DNA of 60,000 bases from Owenia fusiformis (GCA_903813345.2 CAIIXF020000004.1:15983513-16043512); one strand, 5' to 3'; positions 28,701 to 43,700 are shown, counted from the first letter of the stretch. The notes: generated by a model from the letters alone, not told the origin. Made by a program: numbers and translations.

Positions 28701-31700
28701 CTTCCTCTCCAAGCTTGTCCCGGATCCAGGTTCCAGTTCTCATTTTCTTTCTCTTGCTCGGGAGATTTTTTCGCTAGTCTTCCACTCCCTGGGATGCATT
28801 TCAACATTTCTCTGGTGTTCAGCTCCAATAATCTTTCTTGGTGAGATTTGGCTCCATTAATATAAATATTGTGGAATTTTTGTTTTTCATTCAGAATTTT
28901 CTTTCTTCTGAGAAGAGCTATTTTATTTTCCTTTGTTTTCAGTTGGACTTTGATAACTCCAGGTTTATCATTCCGTGACTTTGTTCTTTCTGCTTTAACA
29001 AGCATTTTACTCTCCATTCCGAGACCTTCGCAGATGACCATGTTGGCTTTTTTAGTAACATCTTCGTTGTTTTGATAGGGGACATTTCTAATGATCACAC
29101 TTGTTTCAGGTGCGAAGTCTTCTGTTTGAGTGATCTTTTTTGGAATATTTGATTCAAAGTCATGCATTCTTTTGTCTATTTCCTTGCACTGTTTATCAAT
29201 TTTATGTTCAAAGGCTAAAGCTCCCTGTTTAAAGGAGTCCACCTCGGTTTCAAACTTCGTTTCAACCCCTTTTACGAAGGATTTTATTTCTCTTAACTCT
29301 CGTTGTACTTCAGTTTTGATGGTCTTGACCAGTTCATCCTTAATAGATTGTATTAATTTATCCTTCACACAGGCTACTAATTCTGTTTTAACTGACTCAA
29401 TCAATTCATGTTTTATACTTTTAAGTAAATCGTTTTTTAGATCTGGGAGAAAGTCAGCAATGGAGCTGGAGTTTGGATTTGGGAAATTAAGGGTCTTTGG
29501 GGGTAGGGAATATGCAGCATCAGGAGTGTTAATTTCAGGATTTTTGCAGGGTGTATGATTATCCTTCGATTGGTCGTTGTCATCAGTTGAGATTCCTGGT
29601 GTTGTAAGGCTTTCGGATATACGATGATGCTTGGCTGCAGGAGTGGATGTGGTACTTTCATCATCCCAAGATGATGGCGTTGATGACCAAGCTTTCTTCC
29701 AGCTTTTCAGCTTAGTGCGCTAACGTTTGCTACCACTACCTCTGCTCATGGTTGGAACCTGTACGCCTGTGCGTTACACACCTGTGTAAAGTGTTTGTAT
29801 AAGTAGCTTGAGTCAATTATAGGCTCACTGTAAGGTTGTCCTTTATATGCTAGTATATAGTTACTAACATGGGCTAATTAATCCATGTGCTTGTTAGTAT
29901 ATACAGTTATATGTTCTGATATTTTACAATATGTCCTGAGAAATATGTTCTAAATTCTCTTTAGTTATTCAGAGTTTTTTCCTCAGAACTTCGTGTTTGT
30001 GATCTCTGTATATTCATGTAGATCTCTGTCGAAGAACATGTATCAACTCTTTTCAATTATTGCGTTTTATCTAATTTTTTTGGAGCAAACTATAACACAG
30101 CCTTTTTCACTTTCACAGTATGTCACCATCACCATCATGATATGTTTTATCATGATGATGCATGCATGGGTGGATCTTGCACATTGTTCCACCTGTGACA
30201 CCAACGTCTCACTTCAGCATGGAATTTCCGAGCCTTGACTGCTTGCAGATTATAAGACATCTTTTGAAAGAGTGCATCAAGATCAATATTTGCAAAAATA
30301 AATGGACCACTCTGTCATAAAACGAAAACATGACTTATTCTCGGTGTTATATCAGCGATTGTGTATTTTTTATAATTTTACCTGTCAATATTTGAAAAAC
30401 ACAATTTTCCCACAAAATTAACCTTACGCCATGGCCTATTGGTGTACATTGTAAGGACGCAACTGTATCTATTTAATCACATTAAGTCCATGCACATGAA
30501 TGTGTTTACATCTTATTATCACCTCTTCTAAAATAAAGAATTTGAGCACAGGAATATTTGCATATACAATAGGGCAAATCATCGCTTTGGAGTTAATTTC
30601 CATGTTAATACTTGTTCCATCTCAGATAATTGACCAGCTTAAAGGAACAAAAACAAAATTGATCTTCATAGTATTTCCAATGGATTAATAAGTACCATAT
30701 CTTTCATTTGACACCAAAAACAGCTCAAACAGATCACATCAGAGTTGACATTAGATCGTGAAAAAAGTATTTTCGATCTATCAATTTATATATTTTAAGT
30801 TTTTAGCAATGCCATTGAAAGATGGCATTGTTGTTTGCATTAATTATCAATTCATTTTTGAGAGGAATTTTAACCGTACGCCATCTTTTAATCCAAGAGT
30901 TATTTAAAACATACACTTTGTGAAAATTGGTAATTCACTTCTTTTGATCTCTGAACTTCAAATGCTGTTTTCTATGCAAATAATTTTTTTTCACTTCAGT
31001 ATTGACCCAAATTAAAATTTTTATCATATTTGATTGAGTGTGTGAGGAAAATGTCTCAAATAATATTTTGTCCCCTTTCCTTCAAAAATAGGCACATTGC
31101 CTGTTTAATATACAAAGTACATCAAAGGGCCTGACATGGAGAGCACTGCAGATTTTGACCATTTCCTTCAATACTGTAGAGCTATCAAAGCTGCATGCAC
31201 CGAATTAGGTGTATGTACTTTAGTTTTTAGGTTGAGTTCACAAGTGTTAAGTGAGTCTTCAGAATGAAGCTGGAGTTCCTTTTGTGAGGACTTTCCTTGA
31301 TTTTAGACCATGTGAAGATTCACAGTTTTCTTTTTAACTTGCAAGACCATGAGTTGTATGACAATGAGTTGTATGATATAAATTTAAACATGATCAGTTA
31401 ATTACTTTGTTTAATTCTATCTCATGTGATTAACAACCATCTGTTGCTTTCCTGTTGTGATTATAGAATTTACCTCTGCCGTTTTATTGCCGAATTTTGT
31501 CACAAGTATTTTCTATAAATCCTCCAAATTCTGAAAAGCTAATAATTTTTACATTTTTGTGTTCATTTTTATATTTTTGAAAATTTATTTATGTTTGTAC
31601 TTCGAATCAACTTCACAATTTGATGAGATCTCCACAAATCTTTTGTTAGATATTATATACATCAGTGCTCAATTGTTCAAATTGTGAGCAATATTTCACC

Positions 31701-34700
31701 TCTATATTTCTATGACTCTGCCTTAGAATCAGAATTCACAATAAAATGTTGACAAATAGATCTATGTACTTCTTCGACAGCGAAAGAAGGAAACCAGTCA
31801 TAGTAAAGAGAGGGGTTGCTTGCACGATTGTCATACAATGAGACAAAGCCACTTGGATCCTGACCCGTTCCTTCCCAAAATTTTGTGTAGTTAAAAGGTC
31901 GAAGTGTTGTTGTCCATGTCCATGTACCATCAGCAACATTTGAGCCACTTGTCCAGTATTGATTTAAAGTATTGAATGGTGCTCTGAGCTCTGCAAAATA
32001 GAAATAATACAAAGTACATGTAGCTTTTATGTATGGTATTTAACTTAGGCCTATTCAATAATTTTGTCTAAAACAAATTTTTGGACAAGAAATGTGGTGT
32101 TATAAATCTTGTTCTACACAGGCACAAAATAGCTATGCTTTAAATATGAATATTTCCTCCACTCTTTTCTTGATGCCTTCCTCAGAATTAGGCCGATCCA
32201 TCTGTACCTCGATCAACTTTTTTTTTTTTTTTTACATACTTCATATTTATTTCTAAAAATCAATCGGTTACATTTTTACAAATTGCCATTGTTGACAGGA
32301 CAACATTAACGGCAACCTCTTTCTGAAGTGTGAATGTTCCCCACACTCGGGCATTGCTAGGCACTGTTTCCCTGTATGATAGATCAGATGGCAGGAGTTT
32401 GTTTTCCACAAGAGATGTTTTTCGACTTGGGATTCTTCTTTTTGTCTTTTGATAAGGTTTTACGAGGCATAAAATGAGCTATTACCTCTCTGCATTACAA
32501 TCTGGCCAACTATGAATGCATGATGTAACTCAGTTTCAACTGCAACAAGACCATTTCCAAGTGCGCCTTCTGTGCAAAATGCACTTGCTTCACCCCTTGG
32601 TAGTAAAGCCGTCACAAACATATAGCAGCTCTCATTTTGCATGATCATCTTGTAGAATCCAGGTAGGCAGTCAGCTGATTGAGCTGGAATACATTATTCA
32701 AATTGATAGTTGGGGAAAATGATGTTGATTATGCATTGGCCTTTGATAGCAAGTTACTATTAAAGTCTCTGCTGTAGTGGCTAGCCCTTATGACTCAGGT
32801 GTAGAGAGTCTGGCTTGTGAGTGGAGGGTGCTGGGTTTGATTCCCGTAGGGGCATTGAATTTAGCACACTCCCTCTCATGTCTAGTATCTGGGTCTTTGC
32901 ACTTCAGCTTCCCTAATTACAGACCTGTGTGGTCATTACAATTAAGTATCACACTAAAGCAAGAAACAGAAGCAGACACTATTTGTGTGTTTATGCATCT
33001 CTTTAGGAACTTTGGTTTCAGAATTACATACACCTATATATGGATCACAATATTTTGGGCGCTAGAGGTTAATTTTTCTATGTCAGGCTATACTCTTAAA
33101 TTTACTTTTTCATTTTTGTTGTTTGAAATCTTTCTGGATTTACAAGTACTATACTTCCACTTATTTTTTAAGATAAAATTTTATGTATTTTCTGGAATGC
33201 CCATTTGTTGCCTATTTACTGTGTGAGTTCTTATGTTGTTCTGATGTATTATAATAGAGACTAATTAGCAAATGTTGAAAATAATTTGTCCTATCTTCAA
33301 ATTATGACCACATTATCCCGCATGTGAAAAAGGCAATTGCATACGGTAACATATAGAAAAGCAGTCAGACAAATAAATTGTAAAACAGATGTACCAAATA
33401 AAGCTGTAGGTCTGTTGAAGTACTGAATATTCTTTCCCTTCCATTCCATCGAGTCAACATTTGAGGCAAGGCATCCTTCCAATCCCATCAGCATCAAAAC
33501 ATATCCAAGACACAACATCATACCTCTGAATTTCAATTTTACATTAAGTTTTTGAAAATACCATTACAGGCATATGTGTAGTTAAGAGCATTAATTAAAG
33601 AAATGTCCAATGGTACTTGGCAGGCTGTAACATTTGACAATATTGGATTTGATGGAATCAGAAATCAGATTGATCAGATTTGGCTTGTGATTTAGATATT
33701 ACAGTAATTTTACTCTTATTTCAGGTGAATCACCATATTATTGATTCCTGTCATATGAGCATTATGTGTGAATGTAACAACTTGTTAATTTGATCATAAA
33801 ATGTGGCCAAAAAAACTTCAAAGTTCTCAATCATTAAATGGCAAGTCCCTTCATTGAAGTGTGCAAGATAAGATCTTTATAAATGAGATATTCTATACAG
33901 TTATCACCCTCACACTTAATATTACTTCTTACTCTGCTTGATAACAGAAATAAATTGACACAATCCTTTAATGCAAATTGGAATGCAAATAATATACATA
34001 TATAACAACACCATGTCTGGTTGACACTGGTATCTTACTCAAAGCTGGAATTGTAAAGATGGAAGAAGAGCAAAATGAACTTTGCAAAAAATGCTCACAT
34101 GTTATCCCTCTGAAGAAACCTGGTACTCCCAATGAGATTGCAGAGCTTATTGCATATCAGGTGTCTTAAGACAACAAACAGTGCTAAGATTTGTACATGA
34201 TAGTTGGGCTAACTCTTTTGGGACTTGATGCATTAACTTTTGAGAATGCTGAAGTGTACCAGTGAATAAACCATATATAAACACAGTGTGTGATTAAAGT
34301 TAAGAATACATATTTATCATCTATGTATAGATGGCATTTAAGTAATTAGATGATTAGGTTGAACTTGATTTTGAAGGAACTTTGTTTGGCAGAGTTTCAA
34401 TCGATGTTAGGACAATGTACAGATCTCATATCATATGTTAATTAGTTCTGAAATATGTATTCAAATTAATATTGTGTATAAGTGCAATAAAAATCAACTT
34501 TTGAATGTTAAAAGGTAATGCATATCGTTTAGCAAATCAAACGCTCGTTTTTGGCAGAGTTTCCATCGATGCTAGGGTAATGTGTATAGTGTACAGATCT
34601 CATACCATGTGTTAATTAGTTCTGAAATATATATTCAAATTAATATTGTGTATAAATGCAATAAAAATCAACTTTTGAATATTAAGGTCTACAAAAAGTC

Positions 34701-37700
34701 ATAGTCCTCTTTGATTGTAAAGTTCTTACTGTTGTTGTTTGAAATATTTATATAAATGTAATGTAACGAGAGACATATGAAAGCATAAAAATCAAGCTCC
34801 CTTTAAACTGAATTATCTGAAAGTTTTATTTCCCTTTGATATATTATAAAGTATTTCTAATAAATATGCAAACTAACTCTCAACAGACAAGAGCTATCAT
34901 TGTATTTATATAAAATAATCATGTTTTTTTTCTGTTGCAGTTTATTCATTTTAACGACTTACAATAAAATGTTGACATATGGATCTGTATGAATTTGCAG
35001 CATTTGTTGTGGCATACCAATCATAGTAAGGCGATGGGCTCATTGAGCGACGTTCATACAATGAGACATAACCAGTAGAAGGTGTGTGTCCTTCCCAAAA
35101 CTTTGTGTAGTTGAAGGGTTGAACTGTGGTTGACCAAGTCCAAACTCCATCAATCACATTCTCTCCACTGGTCCAGAATTTCTGGTAGTCTGCTGTCCTG
35201 AGCTCTACAGTAGACCAATGCATTGCTATTTTCATTAATATTACATCAATTCAAATATTGTCATTATATTGCATCAATCAAATACTGTCATTATATTGCA
35301 TCAATCAAATGCCATATCGTTATTATTGCATCAATCAAATGCCATATCATTATTATTGCTTCAATCAAATGCACATATAATTGATATTGCATCAATCAAA
35401 TGCTGTATCATTATTATTGCATCAATCAAATGCACATATCATTATTATTGCATCAATGAAATGCACATATCATTATTATTGCATCAATCAAATGCCGTAT
35501 CATTATTATTGCATCAATCAAATTGAACATTTCGTTATAATTGCAGCAATCAAATGCACATATAATTGATATTGCACAGATAAATCAAGCGGATTCATTA
35601 TGATGATATGATATAATATGTAAATATGACATGTATTTCTTCACTTTTACCTGGTTGCATAACTATTTGGCTAACAATATATGCATGATGTAACTCAGTT
35701 GGTATAGCAACCAGACCATTTCCAAGTGCAGCTTCCGTGCAAAATGCACTTGCTTCACTTCTTGTTAATTGTGAAGTCACAAACATGTAGCAGTTGTCAT
35801 TTTGCCAAAATCCCCTAAAGAATCCTGGTAGGCATTCTTCTGATTGAACTGAAATGTTTTTATAAGAAATACAGGGAAACATAGGAAACGCAGGTTATGA
35901 AAATATTGACAAATTAATTAATTTTTCCACCCAGTATGCTATTGCTATGTTTAATCATATAAATGTATCAGTTATGTTACCAAATAATGCAGTTTCCCTG
36001 TTGAAGTACTGAATACTTTGTCCTCTCCACTGCATTGAGCCTATATTTGTGTCAGAACATTCTCCCGAGATCATCAGACCACATACAAAGGCATAAATCA
36101 CAAGCAACATTGTTTCACTGTAGCCCCAACATAAACTGAATGACATCATTTCCGCTTGCCATTACTGAATTTTGTAATTGAATCAGTTTGTTATCATGTT
36201 GACTATAAACTATTTATCAGAATATAATCAGGGGCTATACAAGAAAAAACGTAAAGCATTTGGCATATGCCTGACTGCAATGTTTAAGGTACATTTTATG
36301 GGATTGCACTATATTTTTTAATTTATATCAATTACTCAGAATTTAGAAAGCATGATATGTAAATATAAGTGCAGAAGGTGAGAGATCACATGTGTAATTT
36401 TCTTATCTAATATCAACTGTTTAAATTTAAAAATAGAGGTTGTAAATCAAGGTTGGGCTAAGCTTATTGATGATCAGCAACAGGTCAAGTGAAATGTCCA
36501 TATGGATGCATACATGTAGTTGTTAGATAAAATCATGTAAAATCAAATTATATTATAAAGAATGCCGAATGACTTATTTAAAACTTACTATATATCTTGT
36601 ACAGATATGCATATTTTTTTTTCTTATTTCAAGAGTGTCACATTCACAGATTTTTTGTCATCTTTATATTCATGCAAAGTACAAATAGAAAAATGTATTG
36701 TATTACAGTAAGAAAAGCATCTGTGTGTTCAGTGCAACTCCTGCAACCATCAGATGATTGTAATCATAATCTACCGGGGTCTTGTGTTCAGTTGTTTGAT
36801 CTTATGTCAAAACATTGGCTGGTATATTGTGATCAGTTTGCCAGGCAAGCAGGACAACAGGTTATGGATGTTGGTTGATAGACATCCCATTGGCACCTTG
36901 CCTGATGGTTTCAATACAAACAGTTTCAGTTTCAAAGATTGATTTTAGATTTCACGGAATCTTCCAGAGCATAAATGTCTCGAACAAGTTATTTTTTCAT
37001 ATGATGGGTGCATTTTTAAGGTGGTCATTTTAGGACTTTGCATGGTAACATTCTATCTATGCTGGCTTAAGTCAGCTAATTCTCAGGCAAGTGTATGCAT
37101 TTGAGGAGAGAAAGAAACATTCTAGATTCTGAATTAATTTGGAATAAATTATCTCTGAAGTCTTTGAGCATCTTGGCTTGAAATTATTTTGGTTTGATAG
37201 ATATTCTTAATATCTGCATATTTAATAATATTTGCATTTTGCAAACAAAACAGCAAGATGGTAGCCAGTCATTAGGGAAAATAAAACCCTAGTATCCCAA
37301 AACTATGATCTTACACACATGTATTTACAATGTACAAACACAATAACCTTAATGACACATTGACACACCAATATATTAACAAAAGAACATAACTCAAATA
37401 TTATTAGGGTTTGCAACAATATTTGCATTTCTACTTTTTATTGTAATTTTTATGAGTTAATACACTTAACGAGACACAATGAAGTGTTGGCAAATTGATC
37501 TGTATGCATTAGTAATTGAGGTTGTGCTTATCCAGTCATAGTACGGAGAGGGACTAGCACTACGGCTTTCATACAAGGCTAGAAAACCAGTACTAGGGGT
37601 ACTCCCTGTCCAAAATTTTGTGTAGTTAAAAGGTTCAAGTGATGTACCCCATGTCCAAAGACCTGAGAAATTCTCTCCACTGGTCCAATAGTACTGGCTT

Positions 37701-40700
37701 GAACTGGATGATGCTCGGAGTTCTACAGAACATTAATCAAATACTAAACATTATTATGTTGTCATGGGATTGGAGCATTTACAAGCAAGAACCATTTTGA
37801 AAAAGCCATTATTATATAATAGTTATGTACTGGACTGGAATTTTATGGACTATTTTTGTATTTTTATAGTTCATACCTGTTTGCATAACAATTTGGCCAA
37901 CAATGTGTGCATGATGTAACTCAGTTGGTATAGCAACAAGACCATTTCCAAGTGCGCCTTCTGTGCAAAATGTACTTGCTTCACTCCTGGTTAGTTCAGC
38001 TGTCACAAACATGTAGCAAGTTTCATTTTGCCAAACTCCTTTGAAGAATCCAGGTAGGCAGTCCTCAGATTGCTCTTAAATTTTAAAGTTGCAAGTTTGC
38101 AACAATGAATCATATAAGATGAAACCTTTGAAGACATACAGAAGGTAAATTAATAAAGAATAAATTTAAGGACACTTCCAACAATAGTTCATGTACCACA
38201 AAATATATTGAAAATAGCACATCAGGTTTTCTTCTTTCATTGACAATTAGCCCTTAATATCTAGAAATTACCAAATAATGCTGTTGCTCTGTCGAAGTAC
38301 TGGATTTTCTTTCCATTCCACTGCATCGTGGCGATGTCTGTTCCTATACATAATGTCACAACTAGCCCCAACACAAAGATTGGAGTCAGAGACAACATCA
38401 TTTCCATATTCGATTTTCTGCTGAGCTCTTTTCAGTAAAGTTTTGCAACAGAGACTGATTTTGATGAAAAAGTTATGATAGTTTATCAGTTGGACCATAA
38501 ACTGTAAGTTTCAGAATAATCAGGGGGCATATCAATAACTGAAAATGTTTTTGCACCATGATATCAATGCCAAATAAAGTGCACATATGTCTATACAAGT
38601 TCTTAGTAGTGCATACATAAATAATTAGATTTGTTCATTTATTGTTTAATGAGATAGCAAAAATATATCAAGAAAAACTCTTTTTTCAAATCAAAAGTAA
38701 TCTTAAATTATCCTATGGATACTAAATATATATAGGGATAACAACAAAAGATAATTTTGGTATGCACTTCTAAAATCATATCTAACTGGATACTTCATTT
38801 TTATTAGTTTTGAATTTATCACCATGCCAAAATTGGTCTGACAAATTACTGCTTTACCTAGTTGAGGGAATATAGGGTGTCTCGAAAGAATGCAACCCCC
38901 CACTCTAGGCAGGCATATACCAATGTCTCCATAGTATGTGTCAAATGACATCTTAAACCTTGACTGTTTTCGAAAAGGCAATAAGCTGACATATATAACT
39001 TTTTACATTTTAATACAACTGACAAGATAATAAATCTTTTAATAAAAAGTTGATGTAGTTATAAAGGTTTTTAAGCGTAAATCAAAGCCAACAATATAAC
39101 TAGAAAAAATTCAAAATTGGGGCGGGATTCGAACCTGGGACGTCCGCGTGCTGAAAAATCAAATAGCCAGCCTATCATCCGAGCAATCGAAGTACCAATC
39201 ATCATAATAACACCTTTATCATGAGTATTTTTGCATAGCATTTTCCCCATTTGTTTATTATTGTATATTCTCTCTTTATAGCTCAAAATATCACTCAGGA
39301 CCCCTGGAACAACCCAAGATTGCGTTTTTTCAAAAAAGGCAGCTTTTAAGCTTATCCAAAGTTACATTGATTTGCCAAGTATCATGGTTCGACGCAAAAA
39401 TGAGAAAGAGTAACAGGAATTTCAAAATATAGTTTAGTCAGAATGTTCTGTCATGTTAACAGCAACAATTATTTGCGGATATGACCTTAAAAGGGCTTCA
39501 AATAAAAGTGTGCTATTTTGAAATTCTCTTATAACCTTTTTAAGGCCCTTTAGAAGAGTTTCCTTGGAGTCCCCACCTTCCTCTTTTGTTTTCCAATTCA
39601 ATATTTTAGCGCTGTTAGACCTTTCTGAAAATAATGATTTTTTGTGGTAGAATTGTTGACAGTTGACGGCTCAAACTAATTCTTTAAGAAGTTCAAAACT
39701 CCATTGGGGAGACCAATGAATCAATCAATATGTTTTGCACAACTGGTAAAAATTTCAAATACATAGCTGAGTGATTTCAATGCGAATTAACCAGAGTTTC
39801 ATGATAAGTATTATGACTGCTTAGAATCCAATATGGCATCAACGTTATATTTGGCGCAAAATTATAGTTTGCAGTACAATATGTTGCAATCTGGCCTGGT
39901 GTGATAATTGATCAAAATTGTGGACATATTGAATGTCTGTTTATGTAAAAAAAATTGACAAAACATGGTTTTTGCAAGTTTTGGAAAACCTGTTTTAAAA
40001 CGAAAATGATGTCATTTATATTATGGACTCTGGTTGACAGACATTATAATCAATTTGAACTTATGATATACCAAATTAAATAAAAAAGTAAATTCCCTAT
40101 CCACTGGTTTATGATATGACATGTTTGCATCAATTAAATCAATATTTATTATTCTACCAATTCTTGAGAATGAAATAAAAGATATTTTCGAACCTTGTTG
40201 GAACAAAATAGCATATACATGTACAACATTTTCTTAGAGCTCTCAGTATTATAGGTATACAATTAAGCAAAATCTATTAAAAAGATTAAAACAAAAACCC
40301 CAAAATAGATACAAATTAAAGTAAACCTTTTGTTTCATTAACAAGATACTTTTTTAAAATGAACCACACTTTCCTTTGAACAATTACAATATTGAGAAAT
40401 CTAAACACGTTTTGTTCCAGTAAGGTTCGGATAGATGTTCCATTTCATTCCAAACATATAATACCGAGAACAAAAAAAACGTCTGGTGTTTTTCCTGGTG
40501 TGTTTTCTAAAACAATAGAGCGAAGAGAAAAGTGTTTTTTTCAAATTTAATTGATACCATTCAAAAGATGATCATTTTCTGATAACTCAGGTTTAAGAGA
40601 AACATGTGTTCAATTCAGTTCGCCATATCGATACCAATTTTTTGTACTTAAAATTCAGTGTATTTTTCAGTGTATGAATTTGTACTGAAAAAAAATCAGT

Positions 40701-43700
40701 ATATTTTTTCAGTATATAAATATACTTAAATTTCGAGTAAAAACAAGTACATTTTTCAGTACAAATTTGTACTGAAATGCTCCTTTTAACACAAATGATC
40801 TGCCCTAGTGATAAATGGAGTTCATCTTCAGGTAAAGCAGTTTTAGTAAATTATGTATGTTTTTGTAAATTAGCTGAGAAAAAGGCACAAAAAAGCCTAA
40901 CAATGAATGCGTAAAATATAATGCGAATGGTGCTTCTGGAGTAGTAAGTATTCAAATCAATAACATTTTAGTTCCTATATGAGATCATCGTCGGTTCCCA
41001 CGCTCAATCACTATGAGGATAGGTCCGAAGGTTGATGAAGCAAGATGATATGAGATATTAAGTTGGCATTTCTATTATTCATTGTTCCTTTTCGCAATGT
41101 TTCATAGTGGGAGGACAATTTAAATAATAATGTTAACAGAACTGGAGACATAATAAATAGCCTTTTATGAATATCAAAAATTGTTTCAAAGCTAGGATAG
41201 ATACTAGTGTGGCTGCCATATAATCTGACATGATCAAAAAATGTCCAAAGACATAGTCAACAAAAAGAATAATGCAAGAGCACATATATGTGATAAAACA
41301 AACAACATAGTTAGTTATAACAAGCTTCTGTTTTATTTGAATGCAATTTATACACTAAGAACTCAAAACAAAATGCTGGCATATAGATCTCTGTGAAGTT
41401 TCTGGACTCAGCCTGCTATCCCAGTCATAGTAAGGAGAGGGATTAATATTACGGTTGTCATACAATGACACATAACCAGTTGAGGGGTTGTGTTCTGGCC
41501 AAAATTTTGTGTAGTTGAAGGGTTGAAGTGTGGTTGACCATGTCCAAACTCCATCAATCACATTCTCTCCACTGGTCCAATAGTCATTGTATGAGGTAGA
41601 TGAGTTTACCCTGAGTTCTATAATTCATAAATCATCTTTGACGAAGCAAAAAGTGTCAGGGTTTGTTGGAAAGGTTATTACAAAGCTTTTTCTTTCTGTG
41701 CAAAGGCTGCATCCCGGGGGCTACGTCTAACATTTTTTAACTGAACAGTTCTGGCATACATTTTGCTACATGTTTCTTAAGAAAATTAATATCTTGTAAA
41801 GTCTCATGGTCTCTGATGTGTATTTTTGAAATAAAGATAAACATGGATTTACAATGAAATATTATTTTTATTTTGAATATCACTTTAATTCAATTATGGG
41901 ATTTCCTCTTTCAGAAGCCCATGACCTAATGTGATTGTTACCTGGTTGCATAGCAATTTGGCTAACAATGTATGCATGATGTAACTCAGTCGGTATAGCA
42001 ACCAGACCATTTCCAAGTGCAGCTTCTGTGCAGATTGCACTTGCTTCACTTCTGGTCTGTCGACTGATCACAAACATATAACAGCTCTCATTCTACCAGA
42101 ATCCCTTGAAGAATCCTGGTAGGCAATCATCAGATTGAACTAAAAGATTGATGTTTTAACACAATAGAATCTGCCTTATCTTAATACCACTGGGACTAGA
42201 TAACACTTTTCAGATTAGGAGGTGATCACATCCAAAGATTGTTAATGTGTTATTGGGAGATAACAAAATTGACACCAAGAAAGTCGGTCCAGGTTAGAGA
42301 GGTACATGTATTTTTATATACAGGATTGATTTAGATACAATATGATGATGTGATTTGTATGGTGTGATCTATGGTTATACTGTATTCAATAAAATAAGTG
42401 AATTGTTTGAAGGGAGATTATAGAAATGGATCCCTTTTTGTACATGTGGTGTACAAATAGACAACAAGTCTTAGTATTTTTGTCATCACATGGTTTTTAA
42501 CAAATTTTCAGATATTTGTGTCGAAAAAAGAAGTAATTTGATATCTAAATACTATAAGTTACCAAATAATGCTGTAGGTCTGTTGAAGAACTCAATATTC
42601 TGTCCTCTCCACTGCATTGAGCCAATATTTGTTTCCAGACATTCTCCTGAGATCATCTGTCCAAACAGGAAGGTATAAATCAGAAACAACATTGTTTCAC
42701 TCAAGATTCTTTGCTAATGCATGTAATGTATGTACTCGGGAATTGTACAAAGACGAAACCAGTTAGGCAGTTGAATTATAACCTTTATCGGTTAGACCAT
42801 AAACAATTGTCAGAATTTTACTTAGGGGTTATATCAATAGCATAGTACTCTATTGTGTAATAATAATGTGGTGCTCTTTCAGGGATAAATTCACATACTG
42901 GATGATTGATATCACAAGTTTGAATTGAACAACACACTGTGATACATATACAAGTATGTCACAAATCTATAGATGATGGAGGTATATGTGTAATTACATA
43001 ATCTACATGTTCTGAAAAAATGAAAAGGATATGTGAAAAATCACAAAATGAGAGCATTTTTATCAGAATATATGGATCGCCCCTTGTATTACCACACTTA
43101 TACACCATGACAAAGCACACTAGCTCAACTGTACTGTCCTAAGCAATCCAAATTGGGCAACTTCATTGTAACTGAAAGCTTTAAGTCAAAAAGCATAAAT
43201 TTCTATATTTTATTATTGTGATCAGTTTGTTGGGTGCAGAGCTGTCAAGTGTCCCGCGAATGGCGGGATTATCCCGCGAATTTGATCAAAATTAGGCTAA
43301 TTCGCGTGTCCCGCAATGTCCCGCGAAGTCCCGCAAATGTGGTTTTGACCTCCGAGAATTTCCGAAATTGTTGCAATCCCCTATATTGTGGTTATCTTAT
43401 CTTATATAAGAAGCCAAGATTTTGCACTTTTGAGGAGTAAAGTTTACCTAATTTTAAGTACCTTGCATGCTGTTGTTTGGTATCAAAATAAAGAGGAAGG
43501 GTTCAACTTTCATTTTAATTACGAAAATAGGGATGTAGGTCAAAAATAGTTCTAAGGTTGGCCTTTTTACTATCCGTGTGGCCTTCATCTCAGAACTGAG
43601 CAAATGTTAGCAAACGCGAGTTACAATAAATGGACGCTGATATCTAGAAAGGGTTTGTAGAAAAACCGGGTACCGGGTAGTAAATCATCCATGCTGGGTT

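Larger units (their letters stand above)
25150..29760 (-). mobile_element. Decayed non-LTR retrotransposon (LINE)
   Basis: Minus-strand element in phosphatase intron 16, between lectin-like copies 1 and 2. It has an ORF1 (29749-28598) and an ORF2 with APE-type endonuclease, reverse transcriptase with YADD, and a C-terminal CxxC...H...C knuckle. The 3' end lies near 25150-25170 in an AAATAAATG-like tail rather than a pure poly-A. The 5' end is not defined and could extend toward 29.9 kb. Several frameshifts, an internal endonuclease deletion and one nonsense codon in ORF1 show it is inactive. Domain order suits the CR1/L2/Jockey group, but the clade is not resolved by eye. Confidence 0.85.

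Noticed and set aside
28552-28777. Ser-rich and acidic ORFs on both strands
   Set aside because: Shadow frames of the RG-rich end of LINE ORF1.
39110-39195. tRNA gene on the minus strand
   Set aside because: B box is good but acceptor and anticodon stems do not pair, so it is better explained as a tRNA-derived SINE.
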